This document shows, piece by piece, positions 36,031-44,903 of a DNA stretch of 64,000 nucleotides (position 1 is the stretch's first letter; the number at the start of each line of letters is the position of its first letter). Below the pieces are notes generated by a model, which was not told the DNA's origin, did not search any database, and was given only the letters and a program-made list of their open reading frames with translations. This DNA comes from Chitinophaga sp. YR573 (GTDB lineage Bacteria > Bacteroidota > Bacteroidia > Chitinophagales > Chitinophagaceae): NCBI RefSeq assembly GCF_900110995.1, contig NZ_FOJF01000002.1, positions 248,001 through 312,000 on the forward strand. The letters are read 5' to 3'. Position numbers and translations under genes: made by a program.

Positions 36031-36367
36031 AGTGATATTGTTAAATAAGACCTTAACTTAAGTAATTTCCTGCTAAATACAAAAAAGGCGTATACAATAC
36101 GTCTACAAAATATATGTGAAGTATCTCTCTGGAAGCATGTTTTATTATACTTTGTAGAGGCTTTGTATATAATTTATATCCCTAATCAGAGCTTTGTCAG
36201 ATACTTTTGATTGATAATCAATGTAATCGGTTTTACAGATACACAACCCTCCTCTACTTGCTGTATTTACATTTTTGCCCATATTTTTGGGCACTATAGC
36301 TGCGTATTTAAACCTGAAAAAGCCAGCGTATTCTATTGAAATACTCACAAAAAATCGATGCTATTAT

Positions 36368-39310
36368 ATGCCCAGATACTTTGTTCGAGCGGTCTTTAAT
36401 ATCCTCTTATTGTTACAAATTAATGTCTGTTTTGCCGCTGTTTATGTTAATGTAAATAATCCCACTCCAGGTGCAGGGACCTCCTGGGCAACCGCCTATA
36501 ACGATTTAAATGCCGCTTTTGCGGCGGCTCCCTCTGGAGCTGATATCTGGGTAGCCCAGGGGACCTATTACCCAACAACGGGGACCGACAGGACCATCGC
36601 GTTTAATGTACTACCGATGTACGTTCATGTGTATGGCGGTTTCGTAGGAAATGAGACCCTGCTGACCCAGCGCGACTTCAGGAATCACCCCACCATCCTG
36701 AGCGGAGATATCGGTGTAAAAGGAGATGCCAGCGACAACTCTTACAGTGTGGTACGTTTTAATGCAGGTGCTAACGGAAGCAGTACCTTTGATGGTTTTA
36801 CCATCCGTGATGGTAATGCCAACTATGGATATCCCGGTTCTACAACACCTTCAGAGTATAATCAGGGGGGAGGTATTGAGCTGTACTCCACAGTAGTTAG
36901 TTTCTATACATATGCGTATGCTCAGGTACTGAACTGTACCTTTATCAACAACTTTGCAGTATATGGAGGAGCTTATGCAAGCTACTCAACCACAGGTACT
37001 ATCGCTTTTGCTACCGCATTTAACTGTGTATTCAAAGATAATACTGCAGTGGTAGACGGGGGGGCATATGCTACGGTATCAGTGAATGGAGATGTGGTAT
37101 ATACCGACCTGTTGAACAGTGTCTTTATCAATAACAAAACTATCAATGGGGGAGGATCTGCTATATCAACCTATGTTGATACCAACCCCAATGCTGTAAG
37201 GGTTAATGTAACAAACTGTGTATTTTATAATAATCCACTACCTCTGATAAATAGTGTGTTGCTGAATGGTGCAGCAGTAAACAGGATCTGGTGTTCTTAT
37301 TCGATCTTCTGGAATCCCACGCCCTATCCGGATAATAGTTTCATTAGTAGCGGAGGTGTTACCTATAATACCTGTGATATGTATATGGCTACAGCCAGCA
37401 GTGGTAATACGAATGTTGATCCCCTGTTTGTGGATGCGCCTGCAGGTAATTTTCATGTTTCACCCTGTTCACCTGTTATTGACTATGCTGGTTATGCTTA
37501 TTATGGCGCACCATGGAATACTGATTTTGATGGAAACCCTCGTTTACAGGGGGGGAGTGAAGATTTGGGGATTTACGAATCAACGAAAACAACATTTGCT
37601 GCACCAACAGTTTCTACACCCACCCTTAACTATTGCGAGGGCGCTACTGTAACGGATGATTTGTCAGCCTTAGTGATTTCACCTACAGGTACACTCAACT
37701 GGTACGATGCATCCAATAATGCTTTAACAGGCGCGCCAACACCATCTACGACTGCTGCCGCCACCAGCATTTATTATGTGTCGCAGTCTGTGGGTACCGG
37801 TTGTGAAAGCCCTAAGACCCAAATTACAGTAGTAGTGGCAGCTGCCCCTTCAACACCATTAGATCCGGGATTGTCTTACTGTATGAATGCAACGCCTGCA
37901 GATTTAGATCTGAGTATTACAAAGGCTGCCCCTACAAATACGCTGATTTGGTATAGTGCAGCTACTGGTGGAACCGTATTACCTGCTACGCCTGTAATAT
38001 CAACTGCTACTGCCGGTTCTCAATATTTTTATGTAAGTCAGAAGGCTGGTTGCGAAAGTGGTATTGCTACCGTAGAAGTGAAAGTGACAAAAACAGATGC
38101 ACCGGTAACTACAGATCCTGCACCTGTCTATTGTCAGGGAGCTGCGGCAACACCTTTAGATATTACCGGGGCTTCCCTGTTATGGTATACAGCTGCTACA
38201 GGTGGAACGGGTAAGAGTACCATCCCAACACCATCCACCACTACAACCGGTTCCCAGGATTATTATATCAGTCAGACGTTGAACGGTTGTGAAAGTGATC
38301 GTACTGTCATTACTGTTACTGTAAACAACAAACCCGCCGCACCCACTACTACCAATACAACACTTACTTACTGTGTAGGTGTGCCTGCCGCAACACTGGA
38401 TGCTACCGGTACTAACCTGCAATGGTATACAGGTGCAACTTTATTACCTGCTGCGCCAACGCCTTCTACAGCTACGGCTGGTACGGAGAATTACGGCGTA
38501 AGCCAGACAGTATCCGGCTGTGAAAGCCAGCAGACAGCCATTAGTGTTACAGTAGAAGCGCAATTGCCAGCGCCTGATGCAACAGGAGCCACTTACTGTC
38601 TGAATGATCCGGCGATAGCGCTGACGGCTACAGGGAATGATTTACTGTGGTATACTACAGATGCCGGTGGTGTAGGTAGTACTGAAGCGCCACAGCCGCT
38701 AACAATGAGCAGCGGTAATACTACGTATTATGTGAGTCAGTCGAATAATGGGGCCTGTGAAAGTGATCGTACAGCAGTGGTGGTTACCGTGAATGATTTA
38801 CCGCAGGTAAGTATCAATACTGCAGGTAAGCCTGCCTGTCGCGGTACTTATGTAACATTACAGGCATCTGGTGCTGCTTCCTACCAATGGAGCCCTGCAA
38901 CGGGCCTTTCCAATGCAGCAGTTAGTGGTCCGCTGGCATTGATGGATAACAACATTTCCTACACGGTAACAGGTACGGATATAAATGGCTGTAAAGCTAC
39001 TGCACAGGTGAATTTACAGGTAAATGATAACTGTGGAGATTACGTGATGCCTACTGCTTTTACTCCTAACGGAGATGGGGTGAATGATCTTTTCCATGTA
39101 GTTAGCTACAACGTGCCTAAGACTTTTAATATGCAGATATTTAACCGTTATGGCGGAATTGTATTTGCAAGTAGTGATATTAATACCGGATGGGATGGAA
39201 CGCAGAAGGGAACCCCTGCACCGGATGGAACATATGTATATATCATCCAGATTAACACCTCAGACGGAAAGGTGATCAATAAAAAAGGAACTGTATTACT
39301 GATCAGATAA
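36368..39310 (+). CDS. large surface protein: beta-helix, Ig-like array, type B T9SS tail
   Basis: I choose ATG 36368 because it gives a clean signal peptide (FNILLLLQINVCFAA); the frame is open to an earlier ATG at 36275. The mature protein starts with a right-handed parallel beta-helix of the polymorphic-membrane-protein type (about 30-400: YVNVNNPTPGAGTSWATAYN, then many NC-F.NN turns). Next are about five tandem Ig-like repeats of 75-80 residues, each with YC...LLWY and a downstream YYVSQ...GCES. It ends in a gliding-motility-associated CHU_C domain (AFTPNGDGVNDLF to KGTVLLIR), the type B type IX secretion signal. The pattern suggests an adhesin or large surface protein. Confidence 0.85.
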   Translation: MPRYFVRAVFNILLLLQINVCFAAVYVNVNNPTPGAGTSWATAYNDLNAAFAAAPSGADIWVAQGTYYPTTGTDRTIAFNVLPMYVHVYGGFVGNETLLTQRDFRNHPTILSGDIGVKGDASDNSYSVVRFNAGANGSSTFDGFTIRDGNANYGYPGSTTPSEYNQGGGIELYSTVVSFYTYAYAQVLNCTFINNFAVYGGAYASYSTTGTIAFATAFNCVFKDNTAVVDGGAYATVSVNGDVVYTDLLNSVFINNKTINGGGSAISTYVDTNPNAVRVNVTNCVFYNNPLPLINSVLLNGAAVNRIWCSYSIFWNPTPYPDNSFISSGGVTYNTCDMYMATASSGNTNVDPLFVDAPAGNFHVSPCSPVIDYAGYAYYGAPWNTDFDGNPRLQGGSEDLGIYESTKTTFAAPTVSTPTLNYCEGATVTDDLSALVISPTGTLNWYDASNNALTGAPTPSTTAAATSIYYVSQSVGTGCESPKTQITVVVAAAPSTPLDPGLSYCMNATPADLDLSITKAAPTNTLIWYSAATGGTVLPATPVISTATAGSQYFYVSQKAGCESGIATVEVKVTKTDAPVTTDPAPVYCQGAAATPLDITGASLLWYTAATGGTGKSTIPTPSTTTTGSQDYYISQTLNGCESDRTVITVTVNNKPAAPTTTNTTLTYCVGVPAATLDATGTNLQWYTGATLLPAAPTPSTATAGTENYGVSQTVSGCESQQTAISVTVEAQLPAPDATGATYCLNDPAIALTATGNDLLWYTTDAGGVGSTEAPQPLTMSSGNTTYYVSQSNNGACESDRTAVVVTVNDLPQVSINTAGKPACRGTYVTLQASGAASYQWSPATGLSNAAVSGPLALMDNNISYTVTGTDINGCKATAQVNLQVNDNCGDYVMPTAFTPNGDGVNDLFHVVSYNVPKTFNMQIFNRYGGIVFASSDINTGWDGTQKGTPAPDGTYVYIIQINTSDGKVINKKGTVLLIR

Positions 39311-39314
39311 TAAA

Positions 39315-39341
39315 AACGGCCGGAGATACTCTCTGGCCGTT
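39315..39341 (+). terminator. intrinsic terminator after beta-helix gene
   Basis: AACGGCC (39315-39321) pairs with GGCCGTT (39335-39341) and the inner GAGA/TCTC can extend the stem; an A run precedes and T-rich sequence follows. Confidence 0.7.
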
Positions 39342-39419
39342 AATTTATTGTATCCAAAAGAAAATAATTACCTTATATATTTTATTATTTGATATAAATC
39401 ATTAATATTAGGGTATTAA

Positions 39420-40025
39420 TTGAATGATATGGCCCCACAGGATTTTAAGAATAATTGGATGCAGCATTCGGACAGCCCGCTTTTTCCGATATCCCCTGAG
39501 CGACTAAAACGCTTTAACTTATTGCCGTCTACAACTGCATTTCTAACAACAACAGGGTTCCCTAAATATGTAATGCCTGTCTTATCATTTAAAGAGGATT
39601 CCGATGATATTTTTTCTGGTATCAGCAGATTAAACGAATTGCATGATACTTTAGGGAATGATCCTGAATATGAAAAGTATGTTGTAATTGGCAGCTGCCG
39701 GGATCTGGACCCTATTGCCATTGATACAAAAGATTTTGACCGGATAGTAGCGCTGGACCGTAAAGATTCTTTTACACCATTTTATTTCAATAGTTCCATT
39801 GAAACACTGGCTGAATTCTTAATTATCTATAGAGATTTTGAAGAGTCTATTGTTACAGAACATGGCGTAGAAGGCTTTCAGAACGCGTATTTCACAGATA
39901 TACAGCTTGAACATTTTCAAGGCTGCATGTCAAAGGTTGATCCGAGAGCATTAAAGGAGGGAAGCTTCTGGAAAAGTATCTTTGATATGTGGCTTTCATT
40001 AAGACAGCAATACCTGGATAGTTAA
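39420..40025 (+). CDS. SUKH-like (SMI1/KNR4 superfamily) protein, possible orphan immunity protein
   Basis: The 201-residue cytosolic protein has the SUKH-4-like core: an N-terminal helical segment with LLPSTTAFLTTTGFPK, then a short strand set including YVVIGSCRDLDPIAIDTKD and ending IVALDRKDSFTPFYFNSSIETLAEFL. Many members neutralise polymorphic toxins. No toxin gene is adjacent, and the RHS gene at 19.3 kb has lost its tip, so this may be an orphan immunity gene or serve a toxin delivered by kin. Its stop overlaps the convergent 40022 gene by four bases. Confidence 0.65.
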   Translation: MNDMAPQDFKNNWMQHSDSPLFPISPERLKRFNLLPSTTAFLTTTGFPKYVMPVLSFKEDSDDIFSGISRLNELHDTLGNDPEYEKYVVIGSCRDLDPIAIDTKDFDRIVALDRKDSFTPFYFNSSIETLAEFLIIYRDFEESIVTEHGVEGFQNAYFTDIQLEHFQGCMSKVDPRALKEGSFWKSIFDMWLSLRQQYLDS

Positions 40026-41026
40026 AATGGATCTGTGTTTGCTGATAATGTCATGAGTTCCGTATCGGCTATAGTCATCATTGCAAAAGGTTGTGGAGAA
40101 GTTTTTTTGCGCAGGATAATGGTGTAAGGGCTATCGAAGATCATTCTCTTAACGGGAATACTGTCTAATGCTGCCATCATATCAGCTTCATTGAATACAG
40201 TAGCGCCTTTTTCAGTTAAAAGAAATGCATTACGCAGGCTTGCATTGGTAATAGTGTAAGTTTCTTTTCCTGCCCTGAACTGTTGTCCTTGAACAGATGA
40301 CAATTGTTGCGTCAGATCGAAGTTGATTTTCGGCGCAGAGAAACCATCATTTTCCATAAATGAAGTCCTCCAGGACTCTTTCTTTTTTGCATCAGCGATA
40401 TCAATATTTACCGATTTGTAAAGTTTATTGAAATCATGAAATTGATTATATCCCATGCAGAATAGTATCTCTTTTGATGTATCCTGTGGGGTAATGCTAA
40501 CAATAAAATGTTTCTCATCTTTATAAGAAAGAATGTCGATGTAATCACGATATTCATATGAATAAGTTATCCCGAAATATTTGACCTTTTTATTCCCGAA
40601 AGAGCCCTGTATCGTATCAAAAGAATGTTTAAAAGGAAGCTCTGCATACATGGTTGCCTTAACGTTGACCTCTCCATTCTCTGCACTTGCCTCTACTTCA
40701 CTTCCTGGAATATTATCTGGTATTATTAGTGGTGAATAAGCCAGCGCTTTGATAGCAGCAGCGGTTTTATTTGTTAACCGTATGTTGTGATGTAAGAGGA
40801 TATCCAGTTGTTGCCATGCCATTTCCATAGTAGGTATGTAGATATTATTTGCTCCCGGAACCAAAGGATCAGACATTGTTAAGATAAACCTCGTATTGGG
40901 TTTGGTGGAAATATCTTTGGATAAACTTGCATCGAAAAGTAAGGGATTCTTTCCTTCATACCTTTTTACAGGCTTACAATGACTACAACAAAATATAATT
41001 AAACAGGCAGATAGGGAAATACGCAT
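40022..41026 (-). CDS. secreted serpin-like protein of uncertain function
   Basis: A Cys-rich N-terminal hydrophobic segment (ISLSACLIIFCCSHC) acts as a signal, possibly for lipidation though no ideal lipobox is present. The mature part of about 310 residues has features like serpins: helical N-terminal third, a middle with mixed strands (VNVKATMYAELPFKHSF) and a late FDSPYTIILRKKTSPQPFAMM that resembles the C-terminal strands following a reactive loop. The reactive loop itself is not clear, and inhibition of proteases is unproven. Other secreted Bacteroidota proteins could fit. It is monocistronic, with a MITE-like element 50 bases upstream of its start. Confidence 0.5.
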   Translation of the reverse strand: MRISLSACLIIFCCSHCKPVKRYEGKNPLLFDASLSKDISTKPNTRFILTMSDPLVPGANNIYIPTMEMAWQQLDILLHHNIRLTNKTAAAIKALAYSPLIIPDNIPGSEVEASAENGEVNVKATMYAELPFKHSFDTIQGSFGNKKVKYFGITYSYEYRDYIDILSYKDEKHFIVSITPQDTSKEILFCMGYNQFHDFNKLYKSVNIDIADAKKKESWRTSFMENDGFSAPKINFDLTQQLSSVQGQQFRAGKETYTITNASLRNAFLLTEKGATVFNEADMMAALDSIPVKRMIFDSPYTIILRKKTSPQPFAMMTIADTELMTLSANTDPF

Positions 41027-41078
41027 AGGACGACAAAATAGATGTTTTTCCTCTAAATAAAAAACATACGGGTAATGG

Positions 41079-41296
41079 GTAGTGTCTCAGTTTGATTGCA
41101 TAATCTTCGTGCCAGATGTTATTGATCAATAAATACACCTTATCTGACGTGAATATTAGGTGAAGTTAAATTGAAAAACAAATCCTGAACCCATATTCCA
41201 AAGCTAAATCAGAGAACTAAACAGTCAGATGCAGTGTATTTATGATCAATACATCTGGCAATCTACGCTGTCATTACATTCGAACTGAGGCACTAC
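41079..41296. mobile_element. MITE-like element, copy A, with 10-bp target duplication
   Basis: This 218-base non-coding element has inverted ends (GTAGTGTCTCAGTT and AACTGAGGCACTAC) and a second set of inverted arms around GCCAGATG...AATACAC. It is flanked by a direct repeat CGGGTAATGG (41069-41078 and 41297-41306). The internal 190 bases recur in reverse orientation at 63640-63830 with only scattered differences. No transposase frame is present, so it would need one supplied elsewhere. It sits between the hairpin and the T tract of the terminator of the 41327 gene. Confidence 0.85.
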
Positions 41297-41319
41297 CGGG
41301 TAATGGTTACCATTACCCG
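41297..41319 (-). terminator. terminator hairpin split by MITE insertion
   Basis: CGGGTAATGG (41297-41306) pairs with CCATTACCCG (41310-41319) around TTA, eight bases beyond the stop of the minus-strand gene 41327-42127. On the minus strand the expected T tract (complement of 41056-41068) is now 218 bases further on, beyond the inserted element. Confidence 0.75.
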
Positions 41320-41326
41320 TATTAGC

Positions 41327-42127
41327 TTATCTGCAATTATAACTGATTTGTAGATCCGTTAAAAGCATTGTAGCAAACTGCCCGTAGCCATGACTATTGG
41401 AAAAGTCTAGCGCTGTTGGCAGGCCATATTGATTGAAGGCAGTCGCATGAAATGAATTGTTTACACTGTAATCCCTGTCCAGAAATTGCCAGATAGGATG
41501 GGTACTACGTAAATTAATCTTATCATCGAAACTAAAGTTGGCCGTATTAGTAGCCCCGCTTCTTGTTGTAACTATCTTCACCAGGTTGCCATCCCGGTTA
41601 TAAGTATATAATCTGGTGGTAATATCACTTTCAACAAAGCCATAAGTATCAGTGGATTTGATAATCCTGTCTTTCAGGTCATATCCATAGGTAGATACAT
41701 TTCTTACCCTAAGTTGTCCATTATTGGTTTGATCCGGTAACGGGATACCCGGGCCAACAAGTCCGAATTCAAATGTAGTATCTGATATAATCCTGTTTTT
41801 TGCATCATAATGATAACGGTGCCATATATCAAAATAAGGGTTAGGACTGGTATAAACACCGTAAAAGTCTGTCAGCCTGTTTTTCTTATCGTAGATGAAT
41901 AAAAAATTAGGAGAGCTGGTGCCTACGTAAGTGCGGGTAATACTCACAGGGTTCCCTTTGTTATTATAGGCAAAAGTAAGAGTGTCTTCAGGAGCGACAA
42001 CAGCAAACCCCTGTATTATTTTTACAATCTGGCAGGAATGGGTAGCGGGGGAACAATCGGGATACTTGTTACAGCCGGATAAAATGCACGTCATAGCGCA
42101 CAATACAATCAATGAAAATTGTTTCAT
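41327..42127 (-). CDS. lipoprotein with YD-like repeats
   Basis: The 266-residue protein has a clear lipobox (ILSGC) followed by a short Cys-containing stretch and beta-strand repeats of the YD type (FAYNNKGNPVSITR, FIYDKKNRLTDFYG, YGYDLKDRIIKSTD, YTYNRDGNLVKIVT). Such proteins, related to DUF4595-like and RHS-type repeats, are common periplasmic or surface lipoproteins in Bacteroidota; function is unknown. It is a single gene downstream of dapD on the same strand, 119 bases away, with its own terminator now disrupted by a MITE. Confidence 0.75.
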   Translation of the reverse strand: MKQFSLIVLCAMTCILSGCNKYPDCSPATHSCQIVKIIQGFAVVAPEDTLTFAYNNKGNPVSITRTYVGTSSPNFLFIYDKKNRLTDFYGVYTSPNPYFDIWHRYHYDAKNRIISDTTFEFGLVGPGIPLPDQTNNGQLRVRNVSTYGYDLKDRIIKSTDTYGFVESDITTRLYTYNRDGNLVKIVTTRSGATNTANFSFDDKINLRSTHPIWQFLDRDYSVNNSFHATAFNQYGLPTALDFSNSHGYGQFATMLLTDLQISYNCR

Positions 42128-42245
42128 GAGAAGATTTTTGGAGTGTAAAGAATTGTTACCTGGGAGTAGGGGTTATCGGTATGCAGGAATAAAGTACTTG
42201 GAATATAGGGAAGAGGTGCAGATACCTGCACCTCTTTAAAATATA

Positions 42246-43058
42246 TTATACAGCTACATTAAACTCTCTCAATGTATCATTTAAACTTGTTTTGAGATCT
42301 GTAGAGGCTTTACGCTGACCAATAATCAGTGCACAGGGAACCTGGTATTCACCGGCAGGGAATTTCTTGGTATAGGAACCAGGAATTACTACGCTACGGG
42401 CTGGTACACGGCCTTTGTATTCTACCGGCTCAGGACCAGTAACATCGATGATCTTGGTACTTTTGGTCAGTACTACGTTGGCGCCTAATACTGCTTCTTT
42501 CTCAACAATTACACCTTCTACCACGATGCAGCGGGAACCTACGAAACAGCCGTCCTCAATGATAACCGGACCAGCTTGCAACGGTTCCAGTACTCCACCG
42601 ATACCCACACCACCACTCAGGTGAACGTGTTTACCGATCTGTGCGCAGGAGCCAACAGTAGCCCAGGTGTCAACCATAGTGCCTTCATCCACATAAGCGC
42701 CGATGTTCACATAAGAAGGCATCAGGATTGCTCCTTTAGCTATATATGCGCCATAACGGGCAATTGCATGCGGGACTACACGTACGCCAAGGTCTTTATA
42801 ATTGGATTTCAGCTTCATTTTGTCGAAAAACTCGAAGGGACCGAGGCTGATGGTCTCCATTGGCTGAATAGAGAAATACATCAGTATGGCTTGTTTTACC
42901 CATTCATTTACTGTCCAGCCATTTTCTCCGGGTTGTGCCACTCTTGCCTTCCCTTTATCTACAGCCTCGATCACGCATTTTACAGCATCCGTATATTTAG
43001 TATCCTGTAAAAGGGTGCGGTCGCTCCAGGCTTGAAGAATTAATTCTTTTTGCTCCAT
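42246..43058 (-). CDS. dapD: 2,3,4,5-tetrahydropyridine-2,6-dicarboxylate N-succinyltransferase
   Basis: The 270-residue protein is a full-length DapD. The N-terminal helical domain contains WTVNEWVKQAILMYF, and the C-terminal left-handed beta-helix shows hexapeptide repeats (GAYIAKGAILMPSYVNIGAYV, VDTWATVGSCAQIGKHVHLSGG in part). The DGCFVGSRCIVVEG stretch is typical of the succinyl-CoA pocket. It performs the succinylation step of the lysine/diaminopimelate pathway in the cytosol and supplies meso-DAP for peptidoglycan. It is divergent from the glycosyltransferase gene. Confidence 0.97.
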   Translation of the reverse strand: MEQKELILQAWSDRTLLQDTKYTDAVKCVIEAVDKGKARVAQPGENGWTVNEWVKQAILMYFSIQPMETISLGPFEFFDKMKLKSNYKDLGVRVVPHAIARYGAYIAKGAILMPSYVNIGAYVDEGTMVDTWATVGSCAQIGKHVHLSGGVGIGGVLEPLQAGPVIIEDGCFVGSRCIVVEGVIVEKEAVLGANVVLTKSTKIIDVTGPEPVEYKGRVPARSVVIPGSYTKKFPAGEYQVPCALIIGQRKASTDLKTSLNDTLREFNVAV

Positions 43059-43148
43059 CTTGAAATGATTTTGTCACAAACATAAGAAAAGAAAAGGTAT
43101 CGAAAGAGAGCTTGTTTTTACTAACTTTACCACCCTTTAAACACGACT

Positions 43149-44279
43149 ATGAACATAGCCTTTGACGCAAAGCGGGCTTTTCAGAATAATACGGGCCTGG
43201 GAAATTATAGCCGTACCCTTATCAGTTCTCTCGCTACATATTATCCTTCAAATGATTATTACTTATATGCGCCTAAGCTTACAGAGATGTATGTTACGGC
43301 CGCATATCCCAACATACACACGGTATTGCCTGAAAAAAGACTGCACCGCTGGTTCCGCAGCGCCTGGCGCAGTAAATATGTGGTAGGGGAACTGGCTAAA
43401 AAGAATATTTCCATTTATCATGGATTAAGTCATGAAATTCCTTTCGGGATACATGAAAGCGGGGTGAAAAGCGTTGTAACCATGCACGACCTGATCTTTG
43501 AACGTTATCCCGGGCAGTATAACCCGATAGACGTGCAAACCTACCGCCGTAAAGCAAAGTATGCCAGTCTGTATGCAGATAAGATCATTGCTATCAGCGA
43601 ACAGACCAAACAGGACCTCATTAATTATTATAATACACCGGCAGAGAAGATAGCCGTGGTTTACCAGAGCTGTGATGAGATGTTCGCAGTCTCTCACCCG
43701 GCAAACGTAATACAGGAGCTGCTTACGAAATATCATCTTCCAAAAGAATATTTTCTTTATGTAGGTTCTATTATAGAGCGTAAAAACCTGTTGTCCATCA
43801 TAAAAGCAATGCTACAGCTAAAAGGCAAGGTGGACATACCATTGGTAGTGCTGGGAAATGGCAGTGGATATAAGAAGAAAGTAAAAGCATTTATAGCAGC
43901 CCATGACCTGTCCGACAGGGTCATCTGGTTAAATGAACAGGCTAAATTTGCTTACGGGGATTTACCCGCGCTGTACCAGGGAGCTAAAGCGCTGATCTAT
44001 CCATCTATTTTTGAAGGCTTTGGTATTCCCATTTTAGAGGCTTTATGGAGCCGTACACCAGTGATTACCTCTGAAGGGTCATGTTTCCTGGAAACAGCCG
44101 GAAATGCGGCTGTTTATATCGATCCGCTGCATCCGCAATCAATTGCAGAAGCAATGAAGGAGATACTGGAGAACCCTTCGAAGGTGGCAGATATGAAAGA
44201 AAAAGGATGGGCACATGCCCAGTTATTTACCCGGGATAAATGTGCCGCAGGGGTAATGAAAGTATACGAAAGTTTATAG
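43149..44279 (+). CDS. GT4-type glycosyltransferase
   Basis: The 376-residue protein has a GT-B fold of the GT4 family. The N-terminus is AFDAKRAFQNNTGLGNYSRTL; a linker follows VVTMHDLIFERYPGQY; the nucleotide-sugar site has FLYVGSIIERKNL, and the EX7E-type motif is FEGFGIPILEALWS. It transfers a sugar from a nucleotide donor to an acceptor, likely for a surface polysaccharide or glycoconjugate. It overlaps no gene but lies only three bases before the threonylcarbamoyl-AMP synthase gene, suggesting joint transcription. Confidence 0.9.
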   Translation: MNIAFDAKRAFQNNTGLGNYSRTLISSLATYYPSNDYYLYAPKLTEMYVTAAYPNIHTVLPEKRLHRWFRSAWRSKYVVGELAKKNISIYHGLSHEIPFGIHESGVKSVVTMHDLIFERYPGQYNPIDVQTYRRKAKYASLYADKIIAISEQTKQDLINYYNTPAEKIAVVYQSCDEMFAVSHPANVIQELLTKYHLPKEYFLYVGSIIERKNLLSIIKAMLQLKGKVDIPLVVLGNGSGYKKKVKAFIAAHDLSDRVIWLNEQAKFAYGDLPALYQGAKALIYPSIFEGFGIPILEALWSRTPVITSEGSCFLETAGNAAVYIDPLHPQSIAEAMKEILENPSKVADMKEKGWAHAQLFTRDKCAAGVMKVYESL

Positions 44280-44282
44280 AAC

Positions 44283-44855
44283 ATGATTGATTTCGAAAAT
44301 GATATTACAGCTTCTCTGGAAGCCCTCAGAAACGGGGGATTGATCCTGTACCCGACAGATACCATCTGGGGGATAGGCTGTGATGCGACAGACGAAACCG
44401 CAGTAAAGCGGATTTTTGCGCTTAAACAAAGGCCGGAGCAAAAAAGCCTGGTAGTACTGCTGGCTGATGTGCGGGACCTGCTGAAATACGTAGCAAGCCC
44501 CAGTCCGGATATAGCAGATATTATCGCCGGTTTCGACCGCCCAACCACGGTCATCTATGAAGGTGCCCTGGGCCTGGCCCCCAATGTGATCAATGAAGAC
44601 GGCTCCATAGCCATCAGGATCGTGCAGGAGCCATTCTGCCGTCATCTGATAAAAAGACTGCGTAAACCGCTTATTTCCACCTCTGCGAATATCAGCGGAC
44701 AAGCATCCCCTGCGTCTTTTGCCGATATAGACCCTACTTTAAAAAGTGGCGTAGATTATGCTGTGAACTACCGGCAGGATGAAATAACGTCTTCCCGTCC
44801 TTCCCGTATTATTAAGATGGGGAAAGATGGTTCCGTTCAGGTGATAAGAGAGTAG
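44283..44855 (+). CDS. tsaC: L-threonylcarbamoyladenylate synthase (TsaC/Sua5 family)
   Basis: The 190-residue protein is a YrdC domain: GGLILYPTDTIWGIGCDAT near the N-terminus, the basic KQRPEQKSLVVLL segment, and IRIVQEPFCRHLIKRLRKPLISTSANISG. It makes threonylcarbamoyl-AMP from threonine, bicarbonate and ATP for t6A37 in tRNA. It is the short TsaC form without the Sua5 extension. It follows the glycosyltransferase gene by three bases and precedes the CCA-adding enzyme gene; tRNA modification and maturation genes cluster here with miaA. Confidence 0.93.
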   Translation: MIDFENDITASLEALRNGGLILYPTDTIWGIGCDATDETAVKRIFALKQRPEQKSLVVLLADVRDLLKYVASPSPDIADIIAGFDRPTTVIYEGALGLAPNVINEDGSIAIRIVQEPFCRHLIKRLRKPLISTSANISGQASPASFADIDPTLKSGVDYAVNYRQDEITSSRPSRIIKMGKDGSVQVIRE

Positions 44856-44880
44856 GCTAGTGGTTATGAACTAAAAAAAC

Positions 44881-44888
44881 TACTTTTG
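44881..44888 (+). promoter_or_regulatory. Bacteroidota -7 promoter element for cca
   Basis: TACTTTTG matches the Bacteroidota -7 consensus TAnnTTTG and lies 16 bases before ATG 44904; a good -33 TTTG is not evident. It supports choosing ATG 44904 over the upstream TTG at 44886. Confidence 0.45.
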
Positions 44889-44903
44889 CCGTTTTATTCA
44901 TTT

